A DNA stretch of 64,000 nucleotides from Mycetocola_B reblochoni (GTDB lineage: Bacteria > Actinomycetota > Actinomycetes > Actinomycetales > Microbacteriaceae): positions 186,001 through 250,000 of the forward strand of contig NZ_RCUW01000001.1 in NCBI RefSeq assembly GCF_003667525.1, in the 5' to 3' direction. Shown here one piece after another: positions 7,876 to 16,684 of this stretch. The notes beneath the pieces were generated by a model. The model saw nothing but the letters and a program-made list of their open reading frames with translations. It had not been told where the DNA came from and did no database searches. Each line of letters starts with the position of its first letter. Positions within the stretch are counted from its first letter, which is position 1. The position numbers were made by a program, and so were the translations under genes.

Positions 7876-9377
7876 CCGCGGCGCGGGTGCACGACGTCGT
7901 CGTCGTCGGTGCGGGCTTCGCCGGGCTCGCCGCCTCGCTCGCCCTGTCGGAGGCGGGGATCGACGACCACCTCGTCCTGGAGGCCGCCGCCGAGGTCGGC
8001 GGGACCTGGCGCGACAACCGCTACCCCGGGGTGGCCTGCGACATCCCCGCCCCGCAGTACACGCTCAGCCGGCGACGGCGCTCGCGGTGGACGGCCCCGT
8101 TCGCCCCTGGCGCGGAGATCCGGGACTACCTCCGCGACATCGCCGCCGAGCCGGGCGTCGCCGAGCGGCTGCGCACGAGCACCCCGCTCAGCTCCGCGGC
8201 GTGGGACGAGGCGGCAGGGCTCTGGCGGATCACGACGCCCCGGGGCCTCCTGGCGACCCGCGCGCTGATCCTCTGCGCCGGCCGGTTCGGCTCGCCCCTC
8301 GTGCCCGACGTCCCCGGCTACGGTTCCTTCGGCGGCGACATCGTGCACTCGGCCCGGTGGCGGGACGACGCCGCGATCGACGGTGCGGACGTCGTCGTGG
8401 TCGGCACCGGCGCGAGTGCCGTGCAGATCGTGCCACGCCTGGCCGGCCGGGCGGCCCGGCTGACCGTGCTCCAGCGACGCGCGCCGTGGATCCTTCCGCG
8501 CACCGTCGGCACCGGGGAGGACGGCGCCCCCGCGACGCCGCCCGGTTCCGCGCTCCTCGCCCAGGACGCGGCCTTCCCGCGCCGCCTCCGCGGCTCCACC
8601 GCGCAGCGCGCCGTCGCCGACGCCGCCCGCGCCCACCGCGAGCGGCAGCTGAGCTCCCCCCTGCTGCGCTCGGCCCTCGAACCGCGCGACGAGGCGGGCT
8701 GCCGCCGGGTGCTGTTCTCAGACGACTTCTACCCCGCCCTGGAACGCGCGGACGTGGCCCTGGAGCCCTCAGGCCTCGCCGCGATCGGCCGGGACGGCGT
8801 CGTGACAGCGGCGGGCAGAACGATCCCAGCCGACACGATCGTGCTGGCCACCGGCTTCGACGTGCGCGCGCAGCCCTACGCCCCGCTGATCACCGGGGGG
8901 CGGGGGACGACGCTGGCCGAGAGCTGGTCGGACGGCATGCGCTCCGTCGGGGGCATCGCCGTCCCCGGCTTCCCCGGCATGTTCGTCGTCAACGGACCGC
9001 AGGGCACGCTCGGGCACGGCTCGGCGCTCCTGGCGATCGAGGCGCAGCTCGACGGCATCGTGCGGCTGCTGCTCGGGACGAGGGGGCCGGTCAGGGCGAG
9101 CGACCGCGACGCCCGCGCCTGGCGCGAACGGGTGCACTCGCTCGCCGGACGCACCGTGTGGTCGGGCGGCTGCCGCAGCTGGTACCTCGACGCCGACGGC
9201 TCGCCCGGTCTGCTCTGGCCCGGACGCGCGGCGGAACTGCGCGACCACCTGGACGACGCCGTGGCGACGCTGCGCGCGTCCTCCCTCGCGGCGGAGCCGC
9301 CGACACTCTCACATTCCTCCCCCTCACCCGCCCCGGACGCCACGGGGCGTCCCCCGCAGATCGGACAGCGCCCATGA
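7872..9377 (+). CDS. Baeyer-Villiger-type flavin monooxygenase inside the F420 operon
   Basis: The 501-residue protein has an FAD-binding GAGFAG at residues 13-18, followed by the TWRDNRYPGVACDIPAPQY segment typical of this family. The fingerprint FGGDIVHSARW at 153-163 matches FxGxxxHxxxW of Baeyer-Villiger and N-hydroxylating monooxygenases. An NADPH-binding GTGASA follows at 178-183, and ATGFD sits near residue 320. Such enzymes insert oxygen into ketones or oxidise N or S atoms. It is coupled at both ends by 4-bp ATGA overlaps with fbiC and cofD, so it is co-translated with F420 genes, which is not part of the known pathway. Its substrate is unknown; a role in modifying a deazaflavin intermediate, or in replacing a missing redox step, is only speculation. 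Confidence 0.85.
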   Translation: MTAARVHDVVVVGAGFAGLAASLALSEAGIDDHLVLEAAAEVGGTWRDNRYPGVACDIPAPQYTLSRRRRSRWTAPFAPGAEIRDYLRDIAAEPGVAERLRTSTPLSSAAWDEAAGLWRITTPRGLLATRALILCAGRFGSPLVPDVPGYGSFGGDIVHSARWRDDAAIDGADVVVVGTGASAVQIVPRLAGRAARLTVLQRRAPWILPRTVGTGEDGAPATPPGSALLAQDAAFPRRLRGSTAQRAVADAARAHRERQLSSPLLRSALEPRDEAGCRRVLFSDDFYPALERADVALEPSGLAAIGRDGVVTAAGRTIPADTIVLATGFDVRAQPYAPLITGGRGTTLAESWSDGMRSVGGIAVPGFPGMFVVNGPQGTLGHGSALLAIEAQLDGIVRLLLGTRGPVRASDRDARAWRERVHSLAGRTVWSGGCRSWYLDADGSPGLLWPGRAAELRDHLDDAVATLRASSLAAEPPTLSHSSPSPAPDATGRPPQIGQRP

Positions 9378-10498
9378 CGACCGGACAGACGACCCCCTCC
9401 GACGCGACGACCCCGACCGGAGCGGTGGCCCCCATCGGAGCGACGACGTCGGTCGGCGCGGGCCTCCCCGCGGCGCGCCCCGGGCCACCGCACCGGATCA
9501 CCGTGCTCTCCGGCGGCGTCGGCGGCGCCCGCTTCACCCGCTCGCTGCGCGAGCTGCTGCGCCGGGAGCACGCCGGCGGCACCGCCCCGAGCGAGATCAC
9601 CGTGGTGGTGAACACCGGCGACGACATGTGGCTGCACGGCGTCAGGGTCTGCCCCGACCTGGACACCCAGATGTACACCCTCGGCGGGGCGGTCTCCGAG
9701 GAGCAGGGCTGGGGACGCAGGGACGAGAGCTCGCGGACCTCGGCCGACCTCGCCGCCTACGGCCTCGGCTGGGAGTGGTTCACGCTCGGCGACCTCGACC
9801 TGGCGACCCACCTGGCCCGCACGGAGCTCCTCGCCGCCGGGCTCCCGCTGAGCACGGTCACCGAGCGGCTGTGCGCGCGCTGGCGGCCCGGGGTGCGGCT
9901 GCTGCCGATGAGCGACCAGGAGGTCGAGACGCACGTGGTCGTCGACGACGGGGACGGCCGCCGGAGCATCCACTTCGAGGAGTGGTGGGTGCGCCACCGC
10001 GCGGCGCTGCCCGCCGTGCGCTTCGAGCAGTCCGGTGTCGCGGAGGCGCGGCCGGCCGCGGGGGTGTTGGAGGCCATCGCCGACGCGGATCTGATCATCG
10101 TCCCCCCGTCCAATCCGGTCGTGTCGGTCGGCACGATCCTCGGCGTGCCCGGCATCGCGGACGCGCTGCGCGCCGCGACCGCGCCGATCGTCGGGGTCTC
10201 GCCCGTGATCGCCGGCCAGGCCGTGCGCGGCATGGCCGAGAGCTGCCTGCGCACCATCGGGGTCGAGGCGTCGGCGACGGCGATCGCCCGGCACTACCAG
10301 GACGAGTACGGGATCCTCGACGGCTGGCTCGTCGACCTCGCGGACGGGGACGCGGTCGCCGAGCTGACCGCAGCGGGGGTCGCCGCGCGCGCGGTCCCGC
10401 TGTGGATGAGCGACGCGGCGACGGGCGAGGCGCTCGCGGCCGAGGTGCTGGCGCTCGGGGCTCAGCTGGCCAGCGCGGGGAGTGCCCCGCTGCGCTGA
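9374..10498 (+). CDS. fbiA: 2-phospho-L-lactate transferase (CofD/FbiA)
   Basis: This enzyme joins the activated phospholactate or phosphoenolpyruvate unit to FO, giving F420-0 or dehydro-F420-0. The 374-residue protein has the family opening ITVLSGGVGGARFTRSL near residue 40, NTGDDMWLHGVRVCPDLDTQMYTLGG, the FEEWWVRHRAALP segment and the IIVPPSNPVVSVGTIL motif. The first 38 residues are Thr/Pro/Ala-rich low complexity that the family does not normally carry; a later start cannot be excluded, but the ATGA overlap with the upstream gene favours 9374. The 3' end overlaps the convergent cofC gene by 37 bp. Confidence 0.93.
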   Translation: MTTGQTTPSDATTPTGAVAPIGATTSVGAGLPAARPGPPHRITVLSGGVGGARFTRSLRELLRREHAGGTAPSEITVVVNTGDDMWLHGVRVCPDLDTQMYTLGGAVSEEQGWGRRDESSRTSADLAAYGLGWEWFTLGDLDLATHLARTELLAAGLPLSTVTERLCARWRPGVRLLPMSDQEVETHVVVDDGDGRRSIHFEEWWVRHRAALPAVRFEQSGVAEARPAAGVLEAIADADLIIVPPSNPVVSVGTILGVPGIADALRAATAPIVGVSPVIAGQAVRGMAESCLRTIGVEASATAIARHYQDEYGILDGWLVDLADGDAVAELTAAGVAARAVPLWMSDAATGEALAAEVLALGAQLASAGSAPLR

Positions 10499-11190
10499 GC
10501 ACGCTCCAGCAGGGCGGTCGTGGCCGGCCCGAGGCCGAGCTCGTCCGCGAGCCGCAGGGCGTCCGCCCCGTCCACGTCACGGCGCAGTCCCGCCAGCGGC
10601 TCGCGGTCGTGCAGACGGCGCCCGCCGACGGCTCCCGAGACCGCCCGCGCCCGCCCCCGGCCACCCGGTCCGCTCAGCGGAACGAGCGGCACGAGCGGCA
10701 CGTGGCCCTCCGCCACATGGCGTGCCGCGGAGGCACCGCCGAAGCGCGCGACGAGCAGCTCCGGTGCGGCGGCGGTGAGCAGCACGGTCCCCTCGGCGTC
10801 GGCGTCGGCGACCATGCCCCTGGCCGTGCCGTCCGCCCGCCCCAGCGCGAGAGCGATCTCCTCGGGCCGGAGCGCGGGCAGGTCACCGAGCAGGACCGCG
10901 CACGGTCCGTCCCCCAGCCCGGCCAGACCCTCCTCGACGGCGGCGGCGAGTCCGGGGCGCGACGGGTCCTGCCGCTGCAGGCGCACGCCCGAGGGGAAAC
11001 GGGGAAGCACGGCCCCGCCGGCCACGACGACGAGCTCGTCCACGCCGTCCGCCTCCCGGGCGGCCGCCACGGTGTCCGCCGCGAGGGCGGAGGCGAGCCG
11101 CATCCTGACCGCGGGATCGGGCAGCCACGGGGCGAAGCGGCTCTTCGCCCCCGGCGTGCCCTTCACCGGGACGATCAGACGCCAGCCCAT
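10462..11190 (-). CDS. fbiD: 2-phospho-L-lactate/PEP guanylyltransferase (CofC/FbiD)
   Basis: The 242-residue nucleotidyltransferase activates phospholactate or PEP with GTP for CofD. The N-terminus LIVPVKGTPGAKSRFAPWL holds the CofC-type substrate loop with its Lys-Ser-Arg. The DLPALRPEEIALAL strand supplies the metal-binding aspartate, and GTVLLTAAAPELLVARFGGASAARH matches the conserved second half. The C-terminal 50 residues are more variable. The start at 11190 lies five bases after the cofE stop, so translation is probably coupled. It converges with cofD, with overlapping 3' ends. Confidence 0.9.
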   Translation of the reverse strand: MGWRLIVPVKGTPGAKSRFAPWLPDPAVRMRLASALAADTVAAAREADGVDELVVVAGGAVLPRFPSGVRLQRQDPSRPGLAAAVEEGLAGLGDGPCAVLLGDLPALRPEEIALALGRADGTARGMVADADAEGTVLLTAAAPELLVARFGGASAARHVAEGHVPLVPLVPLSGPGGRGRARAVSGAVGGRRLHDREPLAGLRRDVDGADALRLADELGLGPATTALLERAQRSGALPALAS

Positions 11191-11195
11191 CGGGG

Positions 11196-12041
11196 TCAGC
11201 CCCGCTCCGCGTCGGCGCGACCGCGGGCGTAGGCCTCGTCGCTGCCCCAGCGGAACATGTCGGACCCGGCGTCGCGCACGAGCACGGCCACACCGGGGCC
11301 GTCCTCCTCGGTCACCACGTCGAGCCCGCTCACAACGACGACGGGGGTGCCCGAGGCCTTGCCCCTGACCAGGTCGGCGGCCGAGGCGATCTGGTCGACC
11401 GTGGCCGCGACGCTGACGCTCAGCGGCCGGCCGGAGCGGTCGACGCTCCCCCTGGCGTCGTCGACGACGGCGAGCCCCGCGGCCCCCACCGCGAGGTCGG
11501 TCTGGCCGTTGCGCCACGGCCGGCCGAAGGTGTCCGTCACCACGACGCCGATCCGGCGTCCCGTGCGCTCGGCGATGCCCCGGCGCAGGGCGCGCGCCGA
11601 GCCGTCCGGGTCGACGGGCAGCAGGAGCACGTGCCCCTCGGGGACGTTGCTCGCGTCCACGCCCGCGGCGGCCATGACGAAGCCGTGCCTGGTCTGCACG
11701 ATGCGCGTGGTCCTGCCGTCGGGCGCGGTGCGCGAGGCGACCACCCTGACCGCTTCGTCGGTGATCGCCTGCTCCCGGTCCTCGGCCCTGACCAGCCGGC
11801 CCTCCGCCTTGGCGACGACCTTGCTCGCCACGACCACGACATCGCCGTCGGACACCCCGCCCGCGTCGGTCAGCGCCGCCGCGACGATCGCCCCGAGGTC
11901 GTCTCCGTCCGTGATCTCCGGAATGCCGGGCACCCCGCGGACGACGAGCGCTCCCCCGGCCGCGCCGGGCGCCTGCCCGGAGGCAGCCGGCCCGGCGCCC
12001 GCCTGCCCCGGGTCGGCCTGCCCGGCGCCTGGCCCGCTCAC
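11196..12041 (-). CDS. F420-0:gamma-glutamyl ligase (CofE; FbiB N-terminal domain only)
   Basis: CofE adds gamma-linked glutamates to F420-0 using GTP. The 281 residues after a Gly/Ala/Pro-rich N-terminal tail of about 30 residues show GVPGIPEITDGDDL, VVASKVVAKAEGRLV, the RIGVVVTDTFGRPWRNGQTDLAVG core and RGKASGTPVVVVSGL, all family hallmarks. Mycobacterial FbiB has an extra C-terminal FMN-binding domain that reduces dehydro-F420-0. That domain is absent here and no obvious substitute is adjacent. ATGA overlap with the upstream fgd stop (12038-12041) indicates coupling. Confidence 0.92.
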   Translation of the reverse strand: MSGPGAGQADPGQAGAGPAASGQAPGAAGGALVVRGVPGIPEITDGDDLGAIVAAALTDAGGVSDGDVVVVASKVVAKAEGRLVRAEDREQAITDEAVRVVASRTAPDGRTTRIVQTRHGFVMAAAGVDASNVPEGHVLLLPVDPDGSARALRRGIAERTGRRIGVVVTDTFGRPWRNGQTDLAVGAAGLAVVDDARGSVDRSGRPLSVSVAATVDQIASAADLVRGKASGTPVVVVSGLDVVTEEDGPGVAVLVRDAGSDMFRWGSDEAYARGRADAERG

Positions 12042-13066
12042 GACGCCGCCCTGGCCCGCAGCCGTGGCGCGATGTCCCGCTCGAACAGCGCGAGGAAGCG
12101 CTCCTGGTCGGGCCCAGGCGCGTGGAACACCAGCTCGGTGAAGCCGGCGTCGATGTACGCGCCGATGCGCTCGGCCACGTCGTCCGGGTCGGAGCCGACG
12201 ATCCAGCGGCCCGCGATCGTGTCGATCGGGAGGGCGTCGGCGGCGGCCTCCATCTGCAGCGGGTCGGAGATGCTGTGCTTCTGCTCGGCGCTCAGCGCGA
12301 GCGGCGACCAGAACCGGGTGTTCTCCCTGGCCGCGTCGGCGTCGGTGTCGTAGGACAGTTTGATCTCGATCATCCGCGCCGCGCTCCCCGGCGTCCTCCC
12401 GGCCTTCCGCTCGCCCTCGGCGACGGCGGGGAGCAGGGTGTCGGTGTACAGCGGCATGCCCTTGCCCGAGGTGCAGATGAACCCGTCGCCCGCCCGGCCG
12501 GCGTAGCGGGCGACAAGCGGACCGCCGGCGGCGATGTAGACGGGCACCGGCTGCTCCGGACGGTCGTAGATGCTCGCCCCGTGGGTGGAGTAGTACTCGC
12601 CCGCGTAGCTGACCCGCTCCTGAGTCCAGAGCAGCCGCATGAGCTCGACCGCCTCGCGGAGCCGGGCGAAGCGCTCCTTGAACTCCGGCCAGTCCTGCTC
12701 GCCCGCGCCGCGGAACCCCGTGGCGATCTCGTTGAGGGCCTCGCCCGTGCCGACCCCGAGCATCACCCGGCCGGGGTAGAGGCAGCCGAGCGTCGCGAAG
12801 GCCTGGGCGAGGACGGCGGGGTTGTAGCGGAACGTCGGCGTCATGACCGAGGTGCCCAGCCGGATGGTGCTCGTGCGCTCCCCCACGGCCGCCAGCCAGG
12901 CGAGGGAGAACGGCGCGTGCCCCCCGGTGTGCCGCCAGGGCTGGAAGTGGTCGCTCACCACGACGCTCTGCATCCCGTGGCGCTCCGCCGCGACGGAGAT
13001 CTCGACGAGCGTGCGCGGGTCAAACTGCTCGGCGGAGGCCTTGTAGCCGAGGACGAGTTCGGTCAT
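12038..13066 (-). CDS. fgd: F420-dependent glucose-6-phosphate dehydrogenase
   Basis: The enzyme oxidises glucose 6-phosphate to 6-phosphogluconolactone while reducing F420, and is the main F420H2 source in mycobacteria. This 342-residue TIM-barrel protein aligns with Fgd1 without large gaps by eye: LGYKASAEQFDP, SDHFQPWRHTGGHAPF, CLYPGRVMLGVGTGEALNE and TSGKG. The catalytic residues His40, Trp44 and Glu109 fall at exactly the numbers used for the M. tuberculosis enzyme. The start at 13066 is preceded by AGGA eight bases away and lies 47 bp inside the end of the upstream gene, so reinitiation is likely. Confidence 0.93.
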   Translation of the reverse strand: MTELVLGYKASAEQFDPRTLVEISVAAERHGMQSVVVSDHFQPWRHTGGHAPFSLAWLAAVGERTSTIRLGTSVMTPTFRYNPAVLAQAFATLGCLYPGRVMLGVGTGEALNEIATGFRGAGEQDWPEFKERFARLREAVELMRLLWTQERVSYAGEYYSTHGASIYDRPEQPVPVYIAAGGPLVARYAGRAGDGFICTSGKGMPLYTDTLLPAVAEGERKAGRTPGSAARMIEIKLSYDTDADAARENTRFWSPLALSAEQKHSISDPLQMEAAADALPIDTIAGRWIVGSDPDDVAERIGAYIDAGFTELVFHAPGPDQERFLALFERDIAPRLRARAAS

Positions 13067-14180
13067 CGTCGTTGTCCTGTTCCTTGGGGGTCGGTCCCGG
13101 TGCATGTGGCAGGTCCTGTGCGTGCTGCCGGGCGGAGGGGGTGGAGTCGTGGCCGGTGCCGCGCAGCCGGAGCCGGGGCAGCACCTCGGCCCCGACGTGC
13201 GCGATCCAGCCGGCCTGGTCGGTGCCGGCGTTGTGCAGGTAGACCTCGTCGTAGCCGAGGTCGAGGTAGGCCTGGATCGCGCGGACGTGGGCGTCCGTGT
13301 CGGCCGACACGAGCATCCGGCCCTCGAAGTCCTCGGCGCCGATGCCGCGGACGAGCTGCTCCATGTCCTGCGGCGAGCGCACGTCGCTGCGGGGGAAGCG
13401 CACCGCGGGGAGCGGCCACTCCTCGATGGCCTGGCGGAGCGCGGTCTCCTCGTCGGCCGCCCAGGACGCGTCGAGGCGCAGCACCGTGCGGACGGTGTCG
13501 GGGTCGCGTCCGGCCTCGGCGACGCCGGTGAGGAAGCGCTCGCGCAGCAGGCCGGCGCGCTCGGGGGTCGTGGCGATCGTCATCAGGCCGTCGGCGCTCC
13601 GTCCGGCGCGCCGGGCGGTGGCCGGGCCCGAGGTGGCGATGAGGACGGGAGGGGGCGTGGGGTTCTCCGCCCAGAGGCTGCTCGTCTCGACGGTGAACGA
13701 CGAGCCGCGGTGCCTGGCCGTCGTGCGCCGCGAACCCGGGGCGTCGCCGAGCGTGGCGAACAGCTTGGTGACGACCTCGAGCGCCTCGAACATCTGGCGG
13801 ACGCGCTCCGCCGCCTCCGGCCAGTACTGGCCGACGACGTGCTCGTTGAGCGCCTCCCCCGCGCCGAGCGCGCACCAGAAGCGGCCGGGGTAGAGGTCGT
13901 TGAGCGTGGCGGCGGCCTGCGCGAGCACGGCGGGGTGCAGCCGGTAGCCTGCCGTGACCGCGGCGATGCCGAGCGGCCCACGACCCGCCTGGCCGAGTGC
14001 CCCCGCCAGGCTCCAGGAGTGTGCGGCGTGGCCGTGGCGGGCGAGCCAGGGCTGGAAGTGGTCACTGAGGACGGTGCCGTCGAAGCCGGCCCGCTCGGCC
14101 AGGCTGCTCAGCCGCATGAGCTCGGCCGCGGGGAACCGGTCGGCCATCGCGGCGAGGCCGACCCTCTGCTGGTGCGTCAT
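13020..14180 (-). CDS. Fgd-like LLM oxidoreductase (TIGR03885-like)
   Basis: This is a second luciferase-like TIM barrel of 386 residues, related to Fgd but distinct. It keeps SDHFQPW and RFWCALGAGEALNEHVVG, yet has HGHAAHSWSLAGALGQAG in place of the glucose-6-phosphate-binding segment and ends in a Pro/Gln-rich tail. The pattern resembles the TIGR03885 group of probable flavin or deazaflavin oxidoreductases. Cofactor (F420 or FMN) and substrate are not evident. It is the first gene of a minus-strand run with fgd, cofE and cofC, sharing 47 bp with fgd, which favours F420. Confidence 0.8.
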   Translation of the reverse strand: MTHQQRVGLAAMADRFPAAELMRLSSLAERAGFDGTVLSDHFQPWLARHGHAAHSWSLAGALGQAGRGPLGIAAVTAGYRLHPAVLAQAAATLNDLYPGRFWCALGAGEALNEHVVGQYWPEAAERVRQMFEALEVVTKLFATLGDAPGSRRTTARHRGSSFTVETSSLWAENPTPPPVLIATSGPATARRAGRSADGLMTIATTPERAGLLRERFLTGVAEAGRDPDTVRTVLRLDASWAADEETALRQAIEEWPLPAVRFPRSDVRSPQDMEQLVRGIGAEDFEGRMLVSADTDAHVRAIQAYLDLGYDEVYLHNAGTDQAGWIAHVGAEVLPRLRLRGTGHDSTPSARQHAQDLPHAPGPTPKEQDNDDDRTRPRLQGLRRAV

Positions 14181-14260
14181 CCCTGCTCCCCTCCCCGGTG
14201 TCGTCGCGCCGGTGCGCTCACGCTATCCCCGTCATCGTTCGGGCGTGTTTCGCGGCGGTT

Positions 14261-15031
14261 TCATCCCCGCGCACCCTCGTCCCTGCGCACGGTGAGCTGG
14301 TTGCTCACCTGGGCGAGCGGCCGGAGGATCAGCGAGTCGACGTTGACGTGGGCCGGCTGAGCGAGCGCCCAGGCGATCGTCCCGGCGACCTCGTCCGCGC
14401 TGAGCGGGTCCATCCCGGCGTAGACGGCGGCGGCCTTGTCCCCGTCGCCGCGGAACCGGACGAGCGAGAACTCCTCCGTGGCGACGGTGCCCGGTGCGAT
14501 CTCGATGACGCGGACCGGCTCGCCGGCCAGCTCGATGCGCAGGGTGTGCGCGATCATCTGCTCGGCCTTCTTCGCGCCGGTGTATCCGGCCGCGCCCGCG
14601 TAGGCGCCGTGCGCCGCGGTGGAGGTGACGAAGACGAGCTCGCCGCCGTGGGAGCGCAGCCCGGGGAGGAAGGCCTGGGTGATGCGGAGCGGCCCGAGCA
14701 CGTTGACCCGGTACATCCACTCCCAGTCGGCGGGGTCGGCGTCGGCGACCGGCTCGAGTCCCATCGCGCCGCCGGCGTTGTTGACGACGGCGGTGACCGG
14801 TCCCCCGGCCAGCGCCGCGGCGGCGAAGGCGTCGACGGAGGCCTGGTCGGTGACGTCGACGGTCAGCGGGGTCGCGCCGGTCTCCGCGGCGAGCGCCTCG
14901 AGCCGGTCGGTGCGGCGCGCGGCGGCGACGACGTCCCAGCCGTCGGCGACGAGGGCCCGGACGGTGGCGGCGCCGATGCCGGAGGACGCCCCCGTCACGA
15001 CGGCGCGGCGGGCGGGTGTGGTGGCGGTCAT
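14261..15031 (-). CDS. SDR oxidoreductase, YdfG-like (malonate semialdehyde reductase type)
   Basis: The 256-residue short-chain dehydrogenase has TGASSGIG at residues 14-21, NNAGGAMGLEP and catalytic Ser with YTGAK. The C-terminal half closely follows E. coli YdfG by eye: IAPGTVATEEFSLVRFRGD and ALAQPAHVNVDSLILRPLAQ match its TEFSNVRFKGD and LPAHVNINTLEMMPVTQ. YdfG reduces malonate semialdehyde to 3-hydroxypropionate and oxidises 3-hydroxy acids with NADP. At the end of the pyrimidine run, after a beta-alanine-type aminotransferase, it would take the product of transamination. The downstream Fgd-like gene begins 80 bp further along the same strand. Confidence 0.85.
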   Translation of the reverse strand: MTATTPARRAVVTGASSGIGAATVRALVADGWDVVAAARRTDRLEALAAETGATPLTVDVTDQASVDAFAAAALAGGPVTAVVNNAGGAMGLEPVADADPADWEWMYRVNVLGPLRITQAFLPGLRSHGGELVFVTSTAAHGAYAGAAGYTGAKKAEQMIAHTLRIELAGEPVRVIEIAPGTVATEEFSLVRFRGDGDKAAAVYAGMDPLSADEVAGTIAWALAQPAHVNVDSLILRPLAQVSNQLTVRRDEGARG

Positions 15032-15134
15032 GGTGGTCCTGTTCGTGTCCGTGGGCGGGGTGGTGCGGGGGGGGTGACGCGCGGTGGTCGGGCGTCCGGC
15101 GGAGCGGAGTGTCGGCGGGGCGTGGTGCCGGGCG

Positions 15135-16472
15135 TCAGAGCCGGAGCGCGCCGAGGGCTGCGTCGATGATCGCGATGCCCTCCGCCGCCTCCTGGGCGGT
15201 GACGACGCAGGGCGGCACGACGTGGATGCGGTTCGCGGTGACGAAGGGCAGCAGCCCCCTGCCGAGCAGCTCCGCCTTGAGCGCGGCCATGGTCGCCGCG
15301 TCCAGAGGCTCGGCGCCGTCCCCGTCGGCGACGAGCTCGATCGCCCAGAAGACGCCGCAGCCGCGGACGTCGCCGACCGAGGGGTGGTCCTCGGCGAGGC
15401 GGTGCAGGGCGGGGCCGATGACCTCGGCCCCCACGCGCGCCGCGTTGTCGACGATGCCCTCGTCCCTCATGGCGTCGATGGTCGCGACGATCGCCGCCAT
15501 GGCCAGCGGGTGCCCGGAGTAGGTCAGCCCCCCGGGGTAGACGTCGTGGTCGAAGCGCTCGGCGATCCGCGGCGAGATGAGCACGCCCCCGGCGGGGACG
15601 TAGCCGGAGTTGACCCCCTTGGCGAAGGTCACCAGGTCGGGGGTGACGCCGTAGCGGTGGAAGGCGAACCAGTCGCCGGTGCGTCCGAAGCCGGCCATGA
15701 CCTCGTCGAGGATGAGGACGATGCCGTAGCGGTCGGCGATCTCGCGCACGCCGGGCAGGTAGCCGGCCGGCGGCGGCATGATCCCCGCGGTGCCGGGGAT
15801 CGTCTCGATGAGGATCGCGGCGATGGTGCCAGCCCCCTCGGCCTGGATGGTGCGCTCCAGGTGGTGCAGGGCGCGCTCGCACTCCTGCTCCTCGCCGTCC
15901 GACCAGAACTCGCTCCGGTACGCGAAGGGCCCGAAGAAGTGCCGGTGCCCCCTGGCGTAGCGGTTGGGGATGCGGCGCCAGTCGCCCGTGGCGACGATGG
16001 CCGCGCCCGTGCCGCCGTGGTACGAGCGGTACTGGCTGAGGACGGTGTCCCTCCCGGTGGACAGCCGGGCCATGCGGATCGCGTTCTCGTTCGCGTCGGC
16101 GCCGCCGTTGGTGAAGAACACCCGGCTGAACCCCTCCCCGGCGACCTCGAGGATCCGCTTGGCCGCCTCGCCGCGGGCGAGGTTCGCGGTCGCGGGCGAG
16201 ACGGTGACCAGCTGCGCGGCCTGCTCCTGGATCGCGGCGACCACCCGGGGGTGCTGGTAGCCGATGTTGACGTTGACGAGCTGGCTGGAGAAGTCCAGGT
16301 ACTCCGTGCCCGCGTAGTCCCACACCCGGCAGCCGGAGCCCCCGGCGAGGACCATCGGGGACAGCTCGGCCTGCGCCGACCAGGAGTGGAAGACCCCGGC
16401 CCTGTCGAGCTCGAGTGCCCTGCGGTTGTCGTCCGGGTCGAGCCCCGGTCCCGCTGCGGCGGTTGTGGGCAT
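15135..16472 (-). CDS. Class III aminotransferase (beta-alanine/omega-amino acid type)
   Basis: This 445-residue PLP fold-type I enzyme has the class III pattern: a FTNGGADANENAIRMAR segment, SYHGGTGAAIVATGD, LILDEVMAGFGRTGDW with Asp256 binding the PLP ring nitrogen, and Lys285 (FAKGVNSGYVPAGG) as the Schiff-base lysine. It resembles omega-amino acid:pyruvate aminotransferases. The operon partners suggest beta-alanine (or 3-aminoisobutyrate) plus an oxo acid giving malonate semialdehyde. The start at 16472 follows AAAGAGAG at seven bases. It lies downstream of the ABC-transporter binding protein and upstream of the YdfG-like reductase. Confidence 0.9.
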   Translation of the reverse strand: MPTTAAAGPGLDPDDNRRALELDRAGVFHSWSAQAELSPMVLAGGSGCRVWDYAGTEYLDFSSQLVNVNIGYQHPRVVAAIQEQAAQLVTVSPATANLARGEAAKRILEVAGEGFSRVFFTNGGADANENAIRMARLSTGRDTVLSQYRSYHGGTGAAIVATGDWRRIPNRYARGHRHFFGPFAYRSEFWSDGEEQECERALHHLERTIQAEGAGTIAAILIETIPGTAGIMPPPAGYLPGVREIADRYGIVLILDEVMAGFGRTGDWFAFHRYGVTPDLVTFAKGVNSGYVPAGGVLISPRIAERFDHDVYPGGLTYSGHPLAMAAIVATIDAMRDEGIVDNAARVGAEVIGPALHRLAEDHPSVGDVRGCGVFWAIELVADGDGAEPLDAATMAALKAELLGRGLLPFVTANRIHVVPPCVVTAQEAAEGIAIIDAALGALRL

Positions 16473-16684
16473 GGCTTCGCTCTCTTTCTTCCTGCGGTGT
16501 GCGGCGGTGGCCGCGGCGGGTGCGGTAGGCGGTGTCGGTCCGCCCGCCGTGCGTGGGTGCGTGTGCGGCGTGGCGGCCCGCCGTGCGCGTGGGGGCGGCT
16601 GCCCGGGACGGGGCGGCCCGTGCGTGTGACGGGCGCCCCGGCCCCGCGGGTGCCGGGCGGGGTGGCCCGCCCGGCACGGTCCGG

